A DNA stretch of 8,530 nucleotides from an uncultured Bacilli bacterium (GCA_947623855.1 CANQHW010000045.1:1-8530); one strand, 5' to 3'. Shown: positions 1-6,676, numbered from the stretch's first letter. The notes: generated by a model not told the origin, from the letters alone. Numbers and translations: made by a program.

Positions 1-605
1 TCTTCTCCTTCCCTATTTATTTCTAATACTCTTCTAAGTTCATTATTTTCATTTATGAGAGCATTAATATCTTGTTCGTCTTGGAAACTTTTATATTCCA
101 ATTCATAAATCTTAGTTTCTTTTTCATCTAATAATCTATTTAATTCGGCGACGTAAAATTCTTCAATATCTTCTTTTTCTTGTGCTAAAGCACTTAGTCT
201 TTCATTTTCGTAAGATTTAGATTTAAGATATTTACTCAAATCGTTATAAAATTCTTTGATAATTTGGCATTTGTGTTCTATGATTGTCACCACATGCAAA
301 TATTTTGGATTGCATTTTACTTCATATTCCAATTCTTCAATTTTATCTTTAATAGAACTTGAGAAAAATACATTTTTATAATGTATTGTAGTTAAGTATT
401 TAATAAGTGCCGTAAATTCTAATATTAGATTTGCAATTTTATTTTTTTGTTCTTCAAATTCAGCTTTTTTACAAAAATCAAGGCAAGACCAATACATATT
501 TTTATAAATTTCTAACTCATTTGTTATCTCTTCTTCATAATATTTTAGGATTTGAATTGGTGTTAGATTAGTATTATTAAGTAATTCTTTTAAATTGGTT
601 TTCAT
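1..605 (-). CDS. Unknown coiled-coil protein, paralogue A (3' end cut off by window edge)
   Basis: The frame is open from an ATG at 605-603 to the window edge, giving 201 visible residues and no stop. I do not recognise a family. The protein starts MKTNLKELLNNTNLT and matches the neighbouring gene at 19 of its first 23 residues. Around residues 150-169 it has EFYVAELNRLLDEKETKIYE, which again matches the neighbour, and the tail (about 130-201) is rich in E, K, L and N and looks like coiled coil. The middle is mostly different from the neighbour apart from a weak I..L(I/V).EF..L match near residues 57-67. No signal peptide or membrane segment is visible, so it is probably cytoplasmic. Its ATG overlaps the neighbour's TAA by one base (TAATG). 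The ribosome site AAAGGGGG at 613-620 lies 7 nt upstream, inside the neighbour's last codons, so translation is probably coupled. The visible end resembles the neighbour's C-terminus, so only a few residues are likely missing. Function is unknown. Confidence 0.8.
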   Translation of the reverse strand, partial: MKTNLKELLNNTNLTPIQILKYYEEEITNELEIYKNMYWSCLDFCKKAEFEEQKNKIANLILEFTALIKYLTTIHYKNVFFSSSIKDKIEELEYEVKCNPKYLHVVTIIEHKCQIIKEFYNDLSKYLKSKSYENERLSALAQEKEDIEEFYVAELNRLLDEKETKIYELEYKSFQDEQDINALINENNELRRVLEINREGE

Positions 606-1216
606 TAATTTTCCCCCTTTGCTAGTTTAAGTTTTCTATTTTCCGTTTTTAATTTATATATTTCATCATCTTTTTTATCTAATTCTTTATTAAACTCATT
701 AACATAAAACTCTAAAATAGCAAGTTTATCTTGGATAATACTTTCATCTTCACTAATTTTTTCTTTTTCTTCTTGAGCTTTAATATACATAATTAAAGTT
801 TTAATACTATTATGAACTTTTTTAGTATAATCAGATAAGCCACCAACACCGCATAAATGTAGTGAGATAAAATCTTTTAAAAATTTAAGACTGGTATTTC
901 TTTCGGAAACTAATTCATAAATCATGGTATTATGATTTTTTTCAATCAATTCATAAAGACTTAAAAATTCATTTACTAATGTACCAATATTTTCAGACAT
1001 ATCTACTAGTTCTTTATATAACAAAGGGTATTCTTTTGCTTTTTCTTGAAAGATATGTGTATAAATGGCATTACCATTTTTATAATTAGGCATAAATGTG
1101 AAAAATTTAGGATTAAATTCTTGAAAACGAGCATCAATTTCTTCTAAATAATATTTTAATATTTCTATAGAAGTTAAATTAGTATTATTTAATAACTCGT
1201 TAAAATTGGTTTTCAT
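605..1216 (-). CDS. Unknown coiled-coil protein, paralogue B
   Basis: This is a complete frame of 203 residues, mostly helical-looking, acidic/basic mixed and lacking a signal peptide or membrane segment. The N-terminus (MKTNFNELLNNTNLT, then IEILKYYLEEI) and the tail (EFYVNEFNKELDKKDDEIYK at about 169-188) match paralogue A, while the core (about 30-165) is largely divergent and somewhat longer. The first in-frame ATG, at 1222, is rejected: the Shine-Dalgarno AAAGAGGA at 1223-1230 abuts it with zero spacing, but lies 6 nt from the ATG at 1216. The 1216 start also gives the same MKTN start as paralogue A. The gene follows xseA with 27 nt between them in the same direction. Function is unknown. 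The position suggests co-transcription with nusB and xseA, but this alone does not imply a DNA-repair role. It is too long, and lacks any visible similarity, to be XseB. Confidence 0.85.
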   Translation of the reverse strand: MKTNFNELLNNTNLTSIEILKYYLEEIDARFQEFNPKFFTFMPNYKNGNAIYTHIFQEKAKEYPLLYKELVDMSENIGTLVNEFLSLYELIEKNHNTMIYELVSERNTSLKFLKDFISLHLCGVGGLSDYTKKVHNSIKTLIMYIKAQEEKEKISEDESIIQDKLAILEFYVNEFNKELDKKDDEIYKLKTENRKLKLAKGEN

Positions 1217-1222
1217 AAGCAT

Positions 1223-1230
1223 TCCTCTTT
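1223..1230 (-). promoter_or_regulatory. Ribosome binding site deciding the paralogue B start
   Basis: On the minus strand this reads AAAGAGGA, directly followed by ATG CTT ATG. The first ATG has no spacing from the site, whereas the second has 6 nt, a normal distance. The site therefore supports initiation at 1216 and the shorter 203-residue protein. Confidence 0.7.
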
Positions 1231-1243
1231 CTAAAATGCCCTT

Positions 1244-2509
1244 TTATTCTTTTACTTCTTTTACTTTAGCATTAATACTTCCTTTATGAAGTTTAATATC
1301 TATTATATCATCTTTTTTAATACTCTTAATATCTTTTATAGTTAGATTATCTTTACTAACTATACTATAACCTTTCTCTAATATACCTAAAGGATTTAAT
1401 AAATCTAAAGATTTAATTATTAAACTCATTTTATTTTTCCTAGTATCTAATAAAGTTAAAGGATTTTGTAAAATATAACTATTACTTAATTTATCTAAAT
1501 TAAGAGAAGATTTTTCTAAAATAGTTTTCATATGTTTATTTAAGATATCGACGTAGTTATCTAGTTTTTGTTCTTTTATTTCATAAGATACAAATGGATT
1601 TTTTAAAACATAAGATTCACTTATGGTTGTTAATTTATCTTTCTTATGTTTAATATTGGAACTAATATTTTCATGTAAACGAATAGATATTTGATCTAAG
1701 TATTTAAAGATATCGTACATATTGGGAACAGCCATTTCGGCAGCACCGGTAGGAGTTGGAGCTCTTAGGTCGGCAACATAATCGGCGATGGTAAAATCGG
1801 GTTCATGCCCTACCGCACTAATTACCGGGATTTTACAAGCATAGATAGCTCTGGCTACAATCTCTTCATTAAACGCCCATAAGTCTTCGATACTTCCACC
1901 ACCTCGACCACAAATAATTAAATCTAAGTCATAATTTTGGGCAATTTCTAGTTGTTTGACAATACTTTCTTTCGCCCCTACTCCTTGGACTAAAGCGGGG
2001 AATAAAATGGTTTCACAGATAGGATATCTTCTTTTAATAGTAGATAAAATATCTCTAATTGCGGCCCCAGTGGAAGCTGTAATAATACCAATTTTTTTAG
2101 GGAATCTTGGCATTTTCTTTTTATGTTCCGGATTAAATAAACCTTCTTCACTTAATTTTTTCTTTAATTTTTCGTATTCGATATATAAAGAACCTAAACC
2201 ATCTACCTGCATATCTTCAACATATATTTGATAATTACCAGTTGCTTCATAAACACTAATGCGGCCGCTTACTAAGACTTTCATGCCGTCTTCGGGTTCA
2301 AAGGTTAAGGAGCTAGCATTTCCTGCAAACATTACCGCATTAAGACGGCTTCCTTCATCTTTTAAAGTAAAATATAAATGCCCTCTTGTATGATGTTTAT
2401 AATTTGATATTTCGCCTTTTAAATAAACTTTATTTAAATGAATATCGGTATCAAACTTAGCTTTAATATATCTATTTAAGTCACTTATTGTTATATAATT
2501 TATATCCAT
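1244..2509 (-). CDS. xseA: Exodeoxyribonuclease VII large subunit
   Basis: XseA is the catalytic subunit of exonuclease VII, a cytoplasmic, metal-independent nuclease. It degrades single-stranded DNA from both ends to short oligonucleotides and acts in repair and recombination. The protein is 421 residues, close to the usual length. Residues about 1-105 form the N-terminal OB-fold (KGEISNYKHH, then GHLYFTLKDE). The catalytic domain follows, with IGIITASTGAAIRDI at about 140-154, GRGGGSIEDLWAFNEE at 201-216, VISAVGHEPDFTIADYVADL at 229-248 and RAPTPTGAAE at 249-258. The C-terminal helical arm has repeated L..NP motifs (about 302-306, 347-351, 370-374) ending in LGILEKGYSIV. ATG lies 2 nt after the nusB TAA, and the ribosome site AAGGA at 2516-2520 overlaps the nusB end, so the two are likely coupled. 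The enzyme normally needs many copies of XseB, which is not encoded next to it here. Confidence 0.97.
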   Translation of the reverse strand: MDINYITISDLNRYIKAKFDTDIHLNKVYLKGEISNYKHHTRGHLYFTLKDEGSRLNAVMFAGNASSLTFEPEDGMKVLVSGRISVYEATGNYQIYVEDMQVDGLGSLYIEYEKLKKKLSEEGLFNPEHKKKMPRFPKKIGIITASTGAAIRDILSTIKRRYPICETILFPALVQGVGAKESIVKQLEIAQNYDLDLIICGRGGGSIEDLWAFNEEIVARAIYACKIPVISAVGHEPDFTIADYVADLRAPTPTGAAEMAVPNMYDIFKYLDQISIRLHENISSNIKHKKDKLTTISESYVLKNPFVSYEIKEQKLDNYVDILNKHMKTILEKSSLNLDKLSNSYILQNPLTLLDTRKNKMSLIIKSLDLLNPLGILEKGYSIVSKDNLTIKDIKSIKKDDIIDIKLHKGSINAKVKEVKE

Positions 2510-2511
2510 AA

Positions 2512-2907
2512 TTAATCCTTTATATATTTATCTAAAACGGCATTAATAATATTTTTTAAAGCTTCATCATCATATTTTTTAGCTAGTTCTAAAGCTTCAT
2601 TAATAACTACTACCGGAGGGGTATCCATATATTTTAATTCAAATAAAGCCATTCTTAATATTGAAGCACCAGTTTTTTCTAATCTTTTAATAGTCCAATT
2701 TTCTAAATATTTATTAGCTAGAGTATCTAATTCATCTTTATAGGTTGTTACACCATATACTAATTCTCTAACAAACTCATTATCAACACTTAAATTTTCT
2801 TTAATTATTTCGTCTAGATTATAATCTATTTTATTTTGTTTACGGATTTCGATTTGGTAAAGAATAATCATTGCTTTTTCTCTTAATTCACTTCGTTTAT
2901 GTTCCAT
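2512..2907 (-). CDS. nusB: Transcription antitermination factor NusB
   Basis: NusB binds boxA RNA with NusE (ribosomal protein S10) and helps RNA polymerase read through rRNA operons. The protein is 131 residues, a normal length, and all helical. Family signatures are visible: RSELREKAMIILYQIE at 5-20, W71 with IKRLEKTGASILRMALFEL at 73-91, then PPVVVINEALELAKKYDDE (about 97-115) and NIINAVLDKYIKD at the C-terminus, corresponding to the usual F(V/I)NGVLD end. The ribosome site AGGTGAT lies just upstream of the ATG. The gene follows ffh after a 64-nt gap holding a good promoter and is closely followed by xseA. The nusB-xseA pairing is familiar from Bacilli, where folD is often between them; folD is absent here. 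Confidence 0.96.
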   Translation of the reverse strand: MEHKRSELREKAMIILYQIEIRKQNKIDYNLDEIIKENLSVDNEFVRELVYGVTTYKDELDTLANKYLENWTIKRLEKTGASILRMALFELKYMDTPPVVVINEALELAKKYDDEALKNIINAVLDKYIKD

Positions 2908-2935
2908 TATATCACCTACTTTTGCTTACGAATAA

Positions 2936-2964
2936 ATTGTATCATAATATTAATTTATTAACAA
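2936..2964 (-). promoter_or_regulatory. Probable sigma-A promoter for nusB-xseA and the paralogue pair
   Basis: On the minus strand the ffh-nusB gap holds a -35 TTGTTA (2964-2959), a 17-nt spacer and a -10 TACAAT (2941-2936). TG sits one base before the -10, giving an extended -10 (TGATACAAT). Transcription would start near 2930, leaving a leader of about 20 nt with the nusB ribosome site. No terminator hairpin is visible after ffh, so this promoter probably adds to read-through from upstream. The gap is very AT-rich, which raises the chance of false matches, but spacing and extended motif agree. Confidence 0.6.
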
Positions 2965-2971
2965 TTATATT

Positions 2972-4279
2972 TTAAAAAGGCATTTTCATATTTCCGTTAG
3001 ATAATTGTTTCATCATTTTTTTCATTTCTTCGAATTGTTTTAGTAAACGGTTAATTTCTTCGATGCTTCTAGCAGAACCTTTACTGATTCTTATTTTGCG
3101 ACTAGCTTTTAAAATCTCGGGATGACGACGTTCTTCCATTGTCATCGATAAGACAATAGCTTCAATATGTTTTAAGTCTTTAGGATTAATAGTAACATTA
3201 TTAAGACCCATATTTCTGGCTTGTGGTAGCATTTTTAAAATCTTTTCTAGAGGTCCAAGTTTTTGAATTTGTTTTAAGTTAGTAAGAAAGTCATTTAAAT
3301 CATAATCACCTTTTTTCATTTTTTTAGCCACATCTAAGGCTTCTTGTTCATCGATAACATCTTCGACTTTTTCAGCAATAGATAGAATATCGCCCATATC
3401 TAAGATACGTGAGGCCATTCTTTCAGGATGGAAAGGACTTAATCCATCTAGTTTTTCACTATCTCCTACGAATTTAATTGGAACGTTCGTTAAATGTCTT
3501 ACGGATAGGGCTACACCACCTTTAGTATCCCCATCTAATTTAGTTAAGATAACTCCAGTTAAGTGTAAGCTATTATTAAAACCATTAATAACATTGATGG
3601 CATCTTGACCCATCATGGCATCGATAACTAAGATTGTTTCATGCGGATGAACTAGTTCTTCAATACCTTTTAATTCGGCCATTAAGTCTTCATCAATATG
3701 TAAACGGCCGGCGGTATCAATAATGATATAATCGTTATGATTTTCTTTGGCATAATCTAGAGCTTCCGAAACAATATCATTAACTTTCGTTTTGCCATGG
3801 TCATAAACGGGAATATCTAAGCTTTTGCCAATCGTCTTTAATTGGTCGATGGCCGCCGGACGATATATATCACAAGCAACTAGTAAAGGTTTTTTAGCAT
3901 GTTTCTTGCGTAAATAATTAGCAAGTTTTCCTGCTGTTGTAGTTTTACCACTACCTTGTAACCCGACTAACATTAAAATAGTTGGATATTTACTCGTTTC
4001 TAATGGTACTTCTTCTTTACCAAGTAATTCTACTAACTCATCTTTTACGAGTTTAATAAATAATTCATCTGGTTTTAAAGATGCGGAAACATCCATACCT
4101 AAAGCTTTTTCTTTAACACTAGCAATAAATTCTTTTACAACTTGATAGTTAACATCCGCTTCTAATAAAGCCATTCTAATCTCGCGCATGGCATCGTTAA
4201 TATTTTCTTCGGTAATTCTTCCTAAGCCACGAATATTTTTGATGGCTTTAGATAATCTATCTCCCATATATTCAAACAT
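2972..4279 (-). CDS. ffh: Signal recognition particle protein Ffh (SRP54)
   Basis: Ffh is the SRP GTPase. With SRP RNA it binds hydrophobic signal sequences emerging from the ribosome and delivers the complex to FtsY at the membrane. The 435 residues comprise an N domain (about 1-95, with DRLSKAIKNIRGLGRITEEN), a G domain (about 98-295) and a methionine-rich M domain (about 320-435). G motifs visible are GLQGSGKTTTAGKLA (106-120), DIYRPAAIDQL (137-147), DTAGRLHIDEDLM (188-200), TKLDGDTKGG (246-255) and GLSPFHPERMASRILDMGD (279-297). The M domain carries the RNA-binding stretch SRKIRISKGSARSIEEINRL (393-412) and ends in KKMMKQL...MKMPF. The C-terminus is compact, slightly shorter than in Bacillus. 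ATG lies 7 nt after the tmk TAG; GGAG at 4290-4293, in the last tmk codons, is the likely ribosome site. Confidence 0.98.
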   Translation of the reverse strand: MFEYMGDRLSKAIKNIRGLGRITEENINDAMREIRMALLEADVNYQVVKEFIASVKEKALGMDVSASLKPDELFIKLVKDELVELLGKEEVPLETSKYPTILMLVGLQGSGKTTTAGKLANYLRKKHAKKPLLVACDIYRPAAIDQLKTIGKSLDIPVYDHGKTKVNDIVSEALDYAKENHNDYIIIDTAGRLHIDEDLMAELKGIEELVHPHETILVIDAMMGQDAINVINGFNNSLHLTGVILTKLDGDTKGGVALSVRHLTNVPIKFVGDSEKLDGLSPFHPERMASRILDMGDILSIAEKVEDVIDEQEALDVAKKMKKGDYDLNDFLTNLKQIQKLGPLEKILKMLPQARNMGLNNVTINPKDLKHIEAIVLSMTMEERRHPEILKASRKIRISKGSARSIEEINRLLKQFEEMKKMMKQLSNGNMKMPF

Positions 4280-4286
4280 AATGTAT

Positions 4287-4958
4287 CTACTCCATTTCTT
4301 TAATTATTTTTAATACTTCCTCATGGATATCAAAAATATCCCGTAATTTATCTTTATTAACACATTCGATTATTTTATAATTATGTAATTTAGCTAATTC
4401 TAAATAAGCTTCTTCGGTATTTTTAAGATGCAAGAAGGAAGTTTCATAAGCATCCGTAATATTTCTTCCTCTTTTTAATTCTAAGGCTTTTTTATAAGGC
4501 ATATGTAGTAAAATAGTTAAATCCGGTCTAGGCATTTCTAGTAAATCATATTCTAGATTTTCTAACCATTTATAAAAGTTAAGACGTTTTTCTTCTTCGT
4601 CAATTCTACTTCCTTGATGGGCCATATTACTTTCCACATAACGATCCATAATAATGATATAACCCTCTTCCAAATACTCTTTAATTTTAGGTAGGTTGTA
4701 TCTTCTATCCGCCGCATAATATAAGGAAGCAACTTTGGGATCGACTTGTAAAGCACCCTCTTTAAAGTAAGAAGGATCCATATTTTCTCTACCAAGATAG
4801 GGACCACCAATTATTTTACCAGTAGGTGTGTCATAAGTAGGAAAAGACATAAGTTCACATTTTACTCCCTCTTTTTTTAAAGCTTGTACTAATAATCTCG
4901 TTTGCGTTTCTTTACCAGAACAGTCTGTCCCTTCAAGGACCACGATTTTACCTTTCAT
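4287..4958 (-). CDS. tmk: Thymidylate kinase (dTMP kinase), variant P-loop
   Basis: The gene encodes a P-loop nucleotide kinase predicted to phosphorylate dTMP to dTDP for DNA synthesis in the cytoplasm. The protein has 223 residues, slightly longer than the common 205-215. Visible motifs are the P-loop EGTDCSGKETQT (9-20), SFPTYDTPTGKIIGGPYLG (38-56), SLYYAADRRYNLPKI (78-92, matching the dTMP-binding AADR region), MDRYVESNMAHQGSR (104-118, the DR(Y/F) motif) and a lid-like LKRGRNITDAYE (161-172). The P-loop has Glu where Walker A normally has Ser/Thr after GK. From memory, GKETQ P-loops occur in thymidylate kinases annotated in gut Firmicutes, so this looks like a subfamily trait and not damage. 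A strong ribosome site (AGGAGG, 4963-4968) overlaps the ylxM stop. Its position between ylxM and ffh is unusual. Activity on a related deoxynucleotide is the main alternative. Confidence 0.88.
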   Translation of the reverse strand: MKGKIVVLEGTDCSGKETQTRLLVQALKKEGVKCELMSFPTYDTPTGKIIGGPYLGRENMDPSYFKEGALQVDPKVASLYYAADRRYNLPKIKEYLEEGYIIIMDRYVESNMAHQGSRIDEEEKRLNFYKWLENLEYDLLEMPRPDLTILLHMPYKKALELKRGRNITDAYETSFLHLKNTEEAYLELAKLHNYKIIECVNKDKLRDIFDIHEEVLKIIKEME

Positions 4959-4966
4959 ATGTCCTC

Positions 4967-5263
4967 CTATAAATCGATAATCTTTGTTATTCTTTTTTTA
5001 ATATTTTCCAGATTATCTTCTTTTAGAATCGTTTCTAACTCTTTTTTTATTTCTTGTTTTTGGAATTTTTCTTCAAAAGTAAGTAATTTATTTTCTACGG
5101 TTTTTAAAGTTTTACTTACCGCACTTCTTGTAATCGATAAGTTTTCACTTATTTCACTTAAGGATAAGTCTTCTTCATAATATAATTTAAATATTTCTTG
5201 TTCTTTATTAGTTAGTAAGGAACTATAAATATCAAATATTTCTAATAAATTTACTCTATTCAT
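4967..5263 (-). CDS. ylxM: YlxM family putative DNA-binding protein (UPF0122)
   Basis: This 98-residue protein has a sigma-70 region 4-like helix-turn-helix and belongs to the YlxM/UPF0122 family, usually encoded beside ffh and ftsY in Firmicutes and Mollicutes. The start MNRVNLLEIFDIYSSLLTNK and following EIFKLYYEEDLSLSEIS are typical of the family. The helix-turn-helix spans about 33-60 (LSLSEISENLSITRSAVSKT). The rest is helical and charged (KFQKQEIKKELETILKED). In streptococci YlxM has been linked to SRP function, but its exact role is not settled. ATG overlaps the ftsY TGA by 4 nt (ATGA), and AAGGA at 5270-5274 is its ribosome site 6 nt upstream. It is followed closely by tmk. Identity is secure from sequence and neighbours; biochemical role is not. 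Confidence 0.93.
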   Translation of the reverse strand: MNRVNLLEIFDIYSSLLTNKEQEIFKLYYEEDLSLSEISENLSITRSAVSKTLKTVENKLLTFEEKFQKQEIKKELETILKEDNLENIKKRITKIIDL

Positions 5264-6234
5264 AATAAATCCTTAAATAAACCGTAGATATATTTTTCAA
5301 TATCAAATGTTTCTAAATCATCGACGCCTTCTCCTAAACCGATATATTTAACGGGGATATTTACTTCTTCTTTGATAGCTAGAACGATACCACCTTTAGC
5401 AGTCCCATCTAATTTAGTTAAAACAATACCGGTAATATTGGTTATTTCTTTAAAGGCGATGGCTTGGGATATGCCATTTTGACCGGTAGTGGCATCAATT
5501 ACTAGTAAAGTTTCATGGGGAGCTTCCGGAATAAATTTCGCAATAACGCGATTTATTTTATCTAACTCATTCATTAAGTTGACTTTATTTTGAAGTCTTC
5601 CCGCCGTATCAATTAAGACGATATCCACATTTTCTTCTTGGGCTTTTTTTAAACCATCAAAGACGACACTAGCAGGGTCGGCTTCTTCTTTACCATAGAA
5701 GATACTTTGAGTTTTATCAGCCCACTCTTTTAATTGTTCCGTAGCTCCTGCTCTAAAGGTATCACCGGCGATAAGCATAACTTTTTTACCTTCATTTTTA
5801 AATTTTTGAGCAAGTTTTCCAATGGTTGTTGTTTTACCAACGCCATTAACTCCAACAAATAGTAAAACGGTTGGTCCTTCTTCTGCAAAATTAATCTTAT
5901 CACTTAAATAAGCATTATTAACATAAATAATAAATAATTCATCAATAATAATTTCATTTAAAGAAGAAGTATTGGTTATATGTTCATCTTTAACTCTTTT
6001 ACGTAACCGGTCCATAAATTTTACGACCGTATTTACCCCGATATCCGCCATAATAAGTAAATTTTCTAGTTCTTCATAGTATTCTTCATTAACCGTGGTA
6101 AACGTATGTCCCAAAACATTTAACTTGGAAACAAAAGATTTCCGTGTTTTTTCTAACCCACTATCATATACTTCTAAAGTTTGTTCTTCTTTTTTATTAC
6201 TAACTAAGTTTTTTAGTTTTGAAAATAAACCCAT
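5260..6234 (-). CDS. ftsY: Signal recognition particle receptor FtsY
   Basis: FtsY is the membrane-associated SRP receptor GTPase; it pairs with Ffh through twin NG domains and hands ribosome-nascent chains to SecYEG. From the chosen start the protein has 324 residues. It begins MGLFSKLKNLVSNKKEEQ, an amphipathic basic segment likely to contact lipids, then the N domain (about 28-115) and the G domain. The G domain shows VGVNGVGKTTTIGKLA (127-142), DTFRAGATEQL (158-168), DTAGRLQNKVNLM (209-221), TKLDGTAKGG (273-282) and GLGEGVDDLETFD (299-311). There is no long acidic A domain. An in-frame ATG at 6252 is rejected because it would overlap the prepilin gene. The 6234 start gives the family's usual MGLF beginning and has GGAGAG 8 nt upstream. 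The stop TGA overlaps the ylxM ATG. Confidence 0.96.
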   Translation of the reverse strand: MGLFSKLKNLVSNKKEEQTLEVYDSGLEKTRKSFVSKLNVLGHTFTTVNEEYYEELENLLIMADIGVNTVVKFMDRLRKRVKDEHITNTSSLNEIIIDELFIIYVNNAYLSDKINFAEEGPTVLLFVGVNGVGKTTTIGKLAQKFKNEGKKVMLIAGDTFRAGATEQLKEWADKTQSIFYGKEEADPASVVFDGLKKAQEENVDIVLIDTAGRLQNKVNLMNELDKINRVIAKFIPEAPHETLLVIDATTGQNGISQAIAFKEITNITGIVLTKLDGTAKGGIVLAIKEEVNIPVKYIGLGEGVDDLETFDIEKYIYGLFKDLL

Positions 6235-6239
6235 AATTA

Positions 6240-6656
6240 TCACTCTCCGCATATACCTTGTGGGGCGAAGGTTTTATATTCCCCAACATCTAAACCATCT
6301 TGATTTCGTATATATTCATTATACACTATTATTATAGCATCTTCTTTACAATTATTATCTTCTATATAAGCTTTATCTTTTAATTCTTTAATAGTTACTT
6401 TTTTAAGACATCCGGAAGTACTGGTGCTATCAACGCTGGTGGGTTTAAAACCTTCTGCACAAACGGTTAAATCTAGTTCTCGAAGACCATAAGTTAAAGC
6501 CCCATCTAGAATTACTCTTCGATTTTCTTCTCTAGTTTTAGCTTGGGAAGAAGTAAGGACATTTAAAACAGAAGGAGCAGCAAAAGTAATGATTACTCCT
6601 AGAATAACAATTACCGCAATTAATTCTACTAAACTAAAACCTTTTTTATTATTCAT
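6240..6656 (-). CDS. Type IV prepilin / pseudopilin-like protein with class III leader
   Basis: The 138-residue protein starts MNNKKG and then FSLVELIAVIVILGVIITF, a textbook prepilin N-terminus. A prepilin peptidase would cut after Gly6 and methylate Phe7; Glu at mature +5 is present. The hydrophobic helix (7-28) anchors it in the membrane until assembly. The soluble domain (about 35-138) has four cysteines at 66, 83, 103 and 136, possibly two disulfides. An upstream in-frame ATG at 6734 is rejected: it would add 26 residues before the leader and lie inside the rnj promoter region, whereas AGGAG at 6665-6669 sits 8 nt from the 6656 start. The gene heads the SRP unit, 5 nt before ftsY. No other pilus gene (ATPase, platform protein, peptidase) is in the window. 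It may be a competence (ComGC-like) or minor pilin; which system it serves cannot be told. Confidence 0.88.
   Translation of the reverse strand: MNNKKGFSLVELIAVIVILGVIITFAAPSVLNVLTSSQAKTREENRRVILDGALTYGLRELDLTVCAEGFKPTSVDSTSTSGCLKKVTIKELKDKAYIEDNNCKEDAIIIVYNEYIRNQDGLDVGEYKTFAPQGICGE
6243..6248 (-). promoter_or_regulatory. Ribosome binding site deciding the ftsY start
   Basis: GGAGAG on the minus strand lies inside the last prepilin codons (Gly-Glu) and 8 nt before the ATG at 6234. The prepilin TGA lies between site and start. This supports the MGLF start and suggests that ribosomes finishing the prepilin gene can reinitiate on ftsY. Confidence 0.6.
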
Positions 6657-6664
6657 AAATTCAT

Positions 6665-6669
6665 CTCCT
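6665..6669 (-). promoter_or_regulatory. Ribosome binding site deciding the prepilin start
   Basis: AGGAG (within CTAGGAGATGA on the minus strand) lies 8 nt upstream of the ATG at 6656. This places the start immediately before the NNKKG leader and argues against the longer frame opening at 6734. Confidence 0.75.
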
Positions 6670-6676
6670 AGATATA

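Noticed and set aside
1956..2231. Plus-strand open frame of 91 codons
   Set aside because: It is antisense to the conserved catalytic domain of xseA, has no ribosome site that stands out and no recognisable protein features.
2936..2966. Inverted repeat AATTGT ... ACAATT spanning the nusB promoter as an operator
   Set aside because: The arms are only 6 bp, AT-rich and about 20 nt apart; the similarity follows from the -35 and -10 hexamers themselves.
4562..4810. Second minus-strand frame of 82 codons inside tmk
   Set aside because: It lies wholly within tmk in another frame, and tmk is supported by intact kinase motifs.
4902..5180. Plus-strand open frame of 92 codons with a hydrophobic Phe/Ser-rich translation
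   Set aside because: It is antisense to the ends of tmk and ylxM; the Phe/Ser richness is what reversed Lys/Glu codons give.
2972..6234. Similarity between the ffh and ftsY GTPase regions as a recent duplication
   Set aside because: Ffh and FtsY are ancient paralogues with the same NG fold; the shared GKTTT.GKLA, DTAGRL and TKLDG motifs are expected.
6095..6337. Plus-strand open frame of 80 codons
   Set aside because: It runs antisense across the ftsY start and prepilin end, both well supported.
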